NCBI GenBank assembly: GCA_949283985.1
Contig: CASDUM010000050.1
Location: forward strand, 1 to 11,700
Direction: 5' to 3'
From: an uncultured Mycoplasmataceae bacterium
Lineage (GTDB): Bacteria; Bacillota_I; Bacilli_A; Mycoplasmatales; Mycoplasmoidaceae
Length of the DNA: 11,700 bases
Below are positions 7,832 to 11,700 of the stretch, piece after piece. The position numbers and the translations under genes are program-made. The notes under the pieces are model-generated. The model saw nothing but the letters and a program-made list of their open reading frames with translations, had not been told where the DNA came from and did not search any database. Each line of letters begins with the position of its first letter. The first letter of the stretch is position 1.

Positions 7832-8809
7832 TTATTCAATATTTATTCTCAATATATTTCTTAATGTAGCAGTCCATTCAATAGATAATTTCATCAAAGC
7901 TATCCATATAGATTCCTTAAAATTTGATTCTATTGGCGTAGAATCTTTCATAACATCTCTAAAATAATTTTTTATGATTTGTTTTCCTATTTTCTTCTGT
8001 TTATTATCTTTTATTTTTAAAATTTTCTGATAACAATAAACAATATAAAAAATTAAATTCTTTTTATCTATTATTGCGAGTTCTAAATATGATTGTTTTA
8101 GAAAGTTATATCTACGAAATTTTGCTTCTAATCCATCAAGTCTGTGGAGTGAAAAATTTTTATTCATAATACTTCCTGTACGTATCAAATAAAAATATAA
8201 AGGTATATTTATAAAAGTTATTCTTTTACATTTTGCGAAAACTTGATATGTAAAAAATTCATCTTCATTCAATCTACCAAATTCAAATCTCATTCCTACG
8301 AGAATTTCTCGTTTATATAATTTGTTCCAAACAACTTGATTAAATTTTTCTTCTTTAATCAGCATTTGAAGAGATATTATTGTTTCATATGTACTTACAT
8401 TAATATCAATACAATTAATAGATTCTGTATATTTTTCATGGACTTTTTGATAGGTACATTGTATAAGATCGGAATTAGTTATAATCATATATTCATACAA
8501 TTTTTCTATAAACTTTATAGAAACAAAATCATCACTATCAATAAAAGATATATATTCTCCTTTAGCTATATCTAAGCCCACATTTCTTGCATCTGATAAG
8601 CCGCCATTCAATTTGTGCACCACAATGATCCTCTTATCTTTTTTTCCCCATTCATCGCAAATATACGAAGATTTATCATTTGATCCATCATCTACTAAAA
8701 TAATTTCAAGATTTTTATAAGTCTGATTAACAATGCTATCAATACATTTATCCAAATATTTTTCTACATTATATATTGGTACTATAATACTGATTAATGG
8801 ACTATTCAT
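7832..8809 (-). CDS. Family 2 glycosyltransferase (canonical motifs)
   Basis: A 325-residue GT2 enzyme with a complete motif set: LISIIVPIYN at 5-14, DDGS at 40-43, NGGLSDARNVG at 68-78, DSDD at 91-94, WNKLYK at 161-166 and NEDEFFTY at 181-188 (catalytic base and neighbouring residues). The C-terminal third is lysine- and isoleucine-rich and probably contacts the membrane surface. The ATG at 8809 has GAGGTAA about 7 bases upstream and begins 17 bp after the preceding GT2 gene. It is followed by the pyruvyl transferase after 22 bp. It resembles the GT2 at 3893-4801 most closely among its neighbours by motif pattern, so the two may be old duplicates. The sugar transferred is not predictable. 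Confidence 0.9.
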   Translation of the reverse strand: MNSPLISIIVPIYNVEKYLDKCIDSIVNQTYKNLEIILVDDGSNDKSSYICDEWGKKDKRIIVVHKLNGGLSDARNVGLDIAKGEYISFIDSDDFVSIKFIEKLYEYMIITNSDLIQCTYQKVHEKYTESINCIDINVSTYETIISLQMLIKEEKFNQVVWNKLYKREILVGMRFEFGRLNEDEFFTYQVFAKCKRITFINIPLYFYLIRTGSIMNKNFSLHRLDGLEAKFRRYNFLKQSYLELAIIDKKNLIFYIVYCYQKILKIKDNKQKKIGKQIIKNYFRDVMKDSTPIESNFKESIWIALMKLSIEWTATLRNILRINIE

Positions 8810-8826
8810 TTTATTTTACCTCTTTA

Positions 8827-9813
8827 TCAAACTTTATATTTTTTATTGATCCCAGTTATATAATTATATATAGTTCTTACTAAATAATATAATGGATATA
8901 AATATATAACTCCAATACTCATATATTCAAGTTTTCTTCCAATGTTATTTTTCTTAAAATTTTTAAATTCTTTTTTTAAAGCTATCTTTGCATTCTTTTT
9001 TATATCTTTAAATGAACTGAGAGACGCATTTGAAATTAAAACAGCTATATATCGTTTATAAATTATTTGATAAATTTCATAACAATCTTTCGTTTCACTC
9101 AGCAAAATTTCTAAAACTTTAATAGGATCTTCGAATTTATTTTTTGACAATTTCGTAGCTGCACTCGATTTTCTTAAAGTATAATGATATTTGCAAAGAT
9201 CTTCATAAATAGATTTTTCTGATTCCTTAAACAAATAAAAATTAACTAGCAAATCTTCCATATTCTTTATACTATAATTCATATTCTTATTTTCAATAAA
9301 TTTATCTATTATTTGTTTCTTATAAATTTTATTTACTAAGCTCGGTTCAACAAATTGACCACTTAATAAATCTTTTAATCCCATTTCATTATCTTGCATA
9401 ATAATTTTACCAGTATTATAATAATAATCACTGTGACCGTCAGGGAAATCCATTACATACCCACAATGAGAAATATCAGCACCATATTTTTTTGCATTAC
9501 TCATTAATATTTCAAACATATCATTTTCAACAACATCATCACCATCTACAAATCCAATGTACTCCCCCTTTGCTATTTTCATACCAGTTAATCTTGCAAG
9601 AGACACACCTGCATTTTTTTTATGTACAGCTATAATTCGATTATCCTTTTTTATATATTCATCAATAATATTTGAAGTATTATCTGTTGATCCATCATCT
9701 ACAGCAATGATTTCTATATTTTCATATGTTTGATCTAATAATGAATCTAAACATCTTCCTATATATTTTTCCAAATTATAAACAGGTATAATAATACTTA
9801 GCAACTCTTTCAT
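8827..9813 (-). CDS. Family 2 glycosyltransferase (DGDD variant)
   Basis: A 328-residue GT2 enzyme: LLSIIIPVYN at 4-13, DDGS at 39-42, NAGVSLARLTG at 67-77 (leucine instead of the usual asparagine after AR), DGDD at 90-93 in place of the more common DSDD, NKIYKK at 161-166 and MEDLLVN at 185-191 with the probable catalytic E/D pair. A hydrophobic tail near residues 297-317 (IYLYPLYYLV and after) could tether the enzyme to the membrane. The ATG shares one base with the stop of the acetyltransferase gene (TAATG) and has AAGGGG about 11 bases upstream, implying coupled translation. The substitutions are within normal GT2 variation, so an active enzyme is likely. Substrates are unknown. Confidence 0.9.
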   Translation of the reverse strand: MKELLSIIIPVYNLEKYIGRCLDSLLDQTYENIEIIAVDDGSTDNTSNIIDEYIKKDNRIIAVHKKNAGVSLARLTGMKIAKGEYIGFVDGDDVVENDMFEILMSNAKKYGADISHCGYVMDFPDGHSDYYYNTGKIIMQDNEMGLKDLLSGQFVEPSLVNKIYKKQIIDKFIENKNMNYSIKNMEDLLVNFYLFKESEKSIYEDLCKYHYTLRKSSAATKLSKNKFEDPIKVLEILLSETKDCYEIYQIIYKRYIAVLISNASLSSFKDIKKNAKIALKKEFKNFKKNNIGRKLEYMSIGVIYLYPLYYLVRTIYNYITGINKKYKV

Positions 9814-10355
9814 TAATCTATATACCCCTTTTTATCTTTTAGTATTTTTCTCATTTCCATTCTTTTCTTCATAGATACATTTTTTCTTAATGTATATTCA
9901 TTACCAAAACAAGGAGAACTTTCTTTCATTTTTTCTTCTTTAAACAAATATTCTTTTAGTGAACATATTACTCTTGCCGGACTTCCAACAGCCACACTAT
10001 TATCTGGAATATCTTTAGTAACTGTGCTATTAGCACCTATAATAACATTATTTCCTATATTCACACTTGGCAAAATAACGGATTCAGCACCAATAAAAAC
10101 ATTATTACCTATATTAACTCTACCTATTTTTGTATAACCCAAAAACATCTTTGTACTTGCATCATGAGCTAAAATATGTACCCTTGGTGCCATAGTAACA
10201 TTATCACCAATAGTTATCAACCAACAATGTGAAGGATCCAAAATAACATCATTTAATCTTTGAAAATTTTTTCCAACTTTCATTCCCATAGATATTAATT
10301 TTTCTGTAGTATATTGTCCTCTTAATTTATAAATAATTTCTTTTAATATTTTCAT
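9813..10355 (-). CDS. Hexapeptide-repeat (left-handed beta-helix) O-acetyltransferase
   Basis: A 180-residue acyltransferase of the maltose-acetyltransferase/WcaF/CapG-like group, predicted to transfer acetyl from acetyl-CoA to a sugar hydroxyl of the repeat unit. The left-handed beta-helix is visible as hexapeptide repeats around 48-60 and 77-127 (IGNNVFIGAES, IGNNVIIGANS, then the closing VAVGSPARVI at 121-130). LAHD at 62-65 places the probable catalytic histidine at residue 64. After the helix a charged 50-residue tail follows, likely helical. The ATG overlaps the GT4 stop as ATGA, and GGAGG sits 4 bases upstream. Such enzymes usually form trimers. Acetyl as the donor group is inferred from the family; a succinyl or other acyl group is possible. 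Confidence 0.9.
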   Translation of the reverse strand: MKILKEIIYKLRGQYTTEKLISMGMKVGKNFQRLNDVILDPSHCWLITIGDNVTMAPRVHILAHDASTKMFLGYTKIGRVNIGNNVFIGAESVILPSVNIGNNVIIGANSTVTKDIPDNSVAVGSPARVICSLKEYLFKEEKMKESSPCFGNEYTLRKNVSMKKRMEMRKILKDKKGYID

Positions 10356-11473
10356 TTTTCCTCCAACAAATTCAATAACATATTTTCTATTTCTTGTACT
10401 GTTGTATCTTTTTGAAAACTTGCTGATCTTAAATAAGCTTGTTCTTTATAATATTGTAATTTTTCAGGATGATCTAACATACATTTAATTGCTTTGTATA
10501 AATCTGTTTCAGTATTACAAGTAACTATGCCATATTCATTATCTCCCAATAAATCCTTCACTCCCGAAACGTCTGTAGATATTACTGGGGTCCCAACTAT
10601 CAATGATTCAGTAATTGCAGTTGAGAAACCTTCAGACAAAGATGAGCAAATAAATAAATCACTATTTCGAACATATTTATAAGGATTGATATGATAACCC
10701 AGAAAATGAAAGGAATCAGTAATTCCAACTTCATATATATATTTTTTTATTTTTTTCATTTGTTTTCCAGTTCCCAAAATATATGTCTGAATATGATAAT
10801 CTTGATCTATTAATTTTTTATGAATTCGAGCTAATCTATCAAAGCCCTTAATTGGAATAATTTTTCCAACAGCTATTAATGTTATTCCTTTTCTTTTATT
10901 AAAAATTTCATTATTTATTTTTTCATATGATTTATTTATAATAAAATCACTATCAACAACATTATATAAAACTTTAGTTTTATGAACACATCTGCATTGT
11001 TCAAGAAAGTGTTTCTTTACATCATCAGATACAAATATACATTGATCAAATTTTTGATAGCTTTTTCTAGCCTCATTTATATTTCTAAAACCAACTGAAA
11101 AATCCTTATTATTATGCATTGTACAATGTATCCAACTTACTAATTTAGTTCCATCTGTATTACCTGAAACAATTCTTGCAGTAGGTCCTTCTAAATATGA
11201 AACAACAATATCATATTTTTCTTTTATCATTTTTTTATATAAAAATTCTGGTGAAAATAATTTTAATATATGTGAATTACCTCTAAAAATTTTTTTAAAA
11301 ATATACTTATAATGAATATCTTTTTTTAAAAATTTTTTATTCTCCCCACAATCAAACAATGCCATAACACTTATTTCAAATAACTCACGATTCATATTGT
11401 TTACTAAATTAATCAAAACCTTTTCAGCTCCACCTTGTCCTAAAGTTGGAATCATAAATAATATTTTTACCAT
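10352..11473 (-). CDS. GT4 family glycosyltransferase, GT-B fold
   Basis: A 373-residue GT-B enzyme of the GT4 (glycosyl transferases group 1) family. The N-terminal domain carries IPTLGQGGAEKVL (8-20), the typical glycine-rich acceptor-side start, and SWIHCTMH (113-120). The C-terminal donor domain carries VGKIIPIKGFDRL (202-214), FLGYHINPYKY (257-267) and SEGFSTAITE (280-289), which holds the E-x7-E pair (E281, E289) that contacts the nucleotide sugar. Length and layout are complete. GT4 enzymes retain the anomeric configuration, so this one should form an alpha linkage from common alpha-linked donors. The ATG at 11473 has AGGAG about 9 bases upstream and lies 4 bp after the partial GT2 gene. 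Specific sugar unknown. Confidence 0.92.
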   Translation of the reverse strand: MVKILFMIPTLGQGGAEKVLINLVNNMNRELFEISVMALFDCGENKKFLKKDIHYKYIFKKIFRGNSHILKLFSPEFLYKKMIKEKYDIVVSYLEGPTARIVSGNTDGTKLVSWIHCTMHNNKDFSVGFRNINEARKSYQKFDQCIFVSDDVKKHFLEQCRCVHKTKVLYNVVDSDFIINKSYEKINNEIFNKRKGITLIAVGKIIPIKGFDRLARIHKKLIDQDYHIQTYILGTGKQMKKIKKYIYEVGITDSFHFLGYHINPYKYVRNSDLFICSSLSEGFSTAITESLIVGTPVISTDVSGVKDLLGDNEYGIVTCNTETDLYKAIKCMLDHPEKLQYYKEQAYLRSASFQKDTTVQEIENMLLNLLEEK

Positions 11474-11477
11474 TGTA

Positions 11478-11699
11478 TTAACTCCTAATATTTAATTTGT
11501 GTAATCTCCTATATATAAACTTTGGTAACAATCCTATAATTAATGGTTTTAAAATGAAAACAGAATATTTTAAAGGTAATTTTAAAAGTTTTACCGCTTT
11601 ATATTTTACATACGCCTCATTTATTCTATATTTATATTTTCTTCTAGAATACGCATCTCGATCATCACGCATTTTATATAATGGTTCAGACAAGTTATA
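11478..11699 (-). CDS. C-terminal end of a family 2 glycosyltransferase (cut by window edge)
   Basis: Only about 73 C-terminal residues are inside the window. The reading frame is open to the right edge, so the apparent TTG start at 11693 is not a real start. The segment with KMRDDRDAYSRRKYKYRINEA, then a hydrophobic stretch, then LLPKFIYRRLHK, matches the C-terminal pattern I know from EpsE-like GT2 enzymes (MR..., RR..KY, hydrophobic patch, LLP..., R..Y/H). That pattern is family memory, not a search result. The catalytic domain lies outside the window. The stop is 4 bp before the GT4 start, so it belongs to the same operon. Confidence 0.65.
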   Translation of the reverse strand, partial: YNLSEPLYKMRDDRDAYSRRKYKYRINEAYVKYKAVKLLKLPLKYSVFILKPLIIGLLPKFIYRRLHKLNIRS

Positions 11700-11700
11700 A

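Noticed and set aside
8336..8575. Plus-strand 79-codon open frame
   Set aside because: It is antisense to an intact GT2 gene, and its product is a run of F/I/Y/N residues typical of a shadow frame.
10494..10682. Plus-strand 62-codon open frame
   Set aside because: It is antisense to the conserved donor domain of the GT4 gene, with no independent motif.
11497..11700. Plus-strand open frame reaching the right edge
   Set aside because: It is antisense to the GT2 C-terminal segment, which has recognisable family features.
1..11700. CRISPR array, tRNA/rRNA gene, insertion sequence or defence system
   Set aside because: I saw no regular direct repeats, no transposase motifs or terminal inverted repeats, no tRNA-like folds and no nuclease or helicase motifs; the window is filled by polysaccharide genes.

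Overview
The window is a very AT-rich stretch carrying a surface-polysaccharide (capsule or exopolysaccharide) gene cluster. Every convincing gene lies on the minus strand, so transcription runs from position 11700 towards position 1. Strong AGGAG/GGAGG-type ribosome binding sites, tight gene packing, A/T-ending codons and standard stop usage (TGA ends at least two intact genes, while tryptophan is TGG) point to a low-GC Firmicute using the standard bacterial code. The protein style resembles capsule/EPS loci of gut or host-associated Firmicutes, but the species cannot be named from this sequence.

Layout in transcription order: the C-terminal end of a family-2 glycosyltransferase (GT2), cut by the right edge (11478-11699); a GT4 glycosyltransferase (10352-11473); a left-handed beta-helix O-acetyltransferase (9813-10355); two GT2 enzymes (8827-9813 and 7832-8809); a polysaccharide pyruvyl transferase with a TTG start (6733-7809); a Caps_synth/GT32-like transferase (5738-6736); two overlapping GT2 enzymes (4747-5748 and 3893-4801); a GT61/DUF563-type transferase (2758-3876); another GT2 (1635-2720); and a Wzx-type flippase (98-1630). 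A hairpin at 17-38 is the likely terminator. Genes are separated by at most 37 bp or overlap, with no internal promoter visible, so this looks like the 3' half of one long operon. No gene-free stretch exceeds 100 bases.

Inferred joint role: the glycosyltransferases build a lipid-linked repeat unit on the cytoplasmic face of the membrane, the acetyl- and pyruvyl-transferases decorate it, and the flippase moves it outward. No initiating sugar-phosphate transferase, Wzy polymerase, chain-length regulator or nucleotide-sugar gene lies in the window; these are expected upstream or elsewhere. Nine putative glycosyltransferases (one partial) is a high count and suggests a long or branched repeat unit, or partly redundant enzymes.

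I found no evidence for a new kind of biological system. The points most worth a second look are the 55-bp overlap between two GT2 genes, which gives the upstream enzyme an apparently accidental hydrophobic tail, the run of glycosyltransferases without a polymerase, and the motif divergence among the GT2 paralogs.
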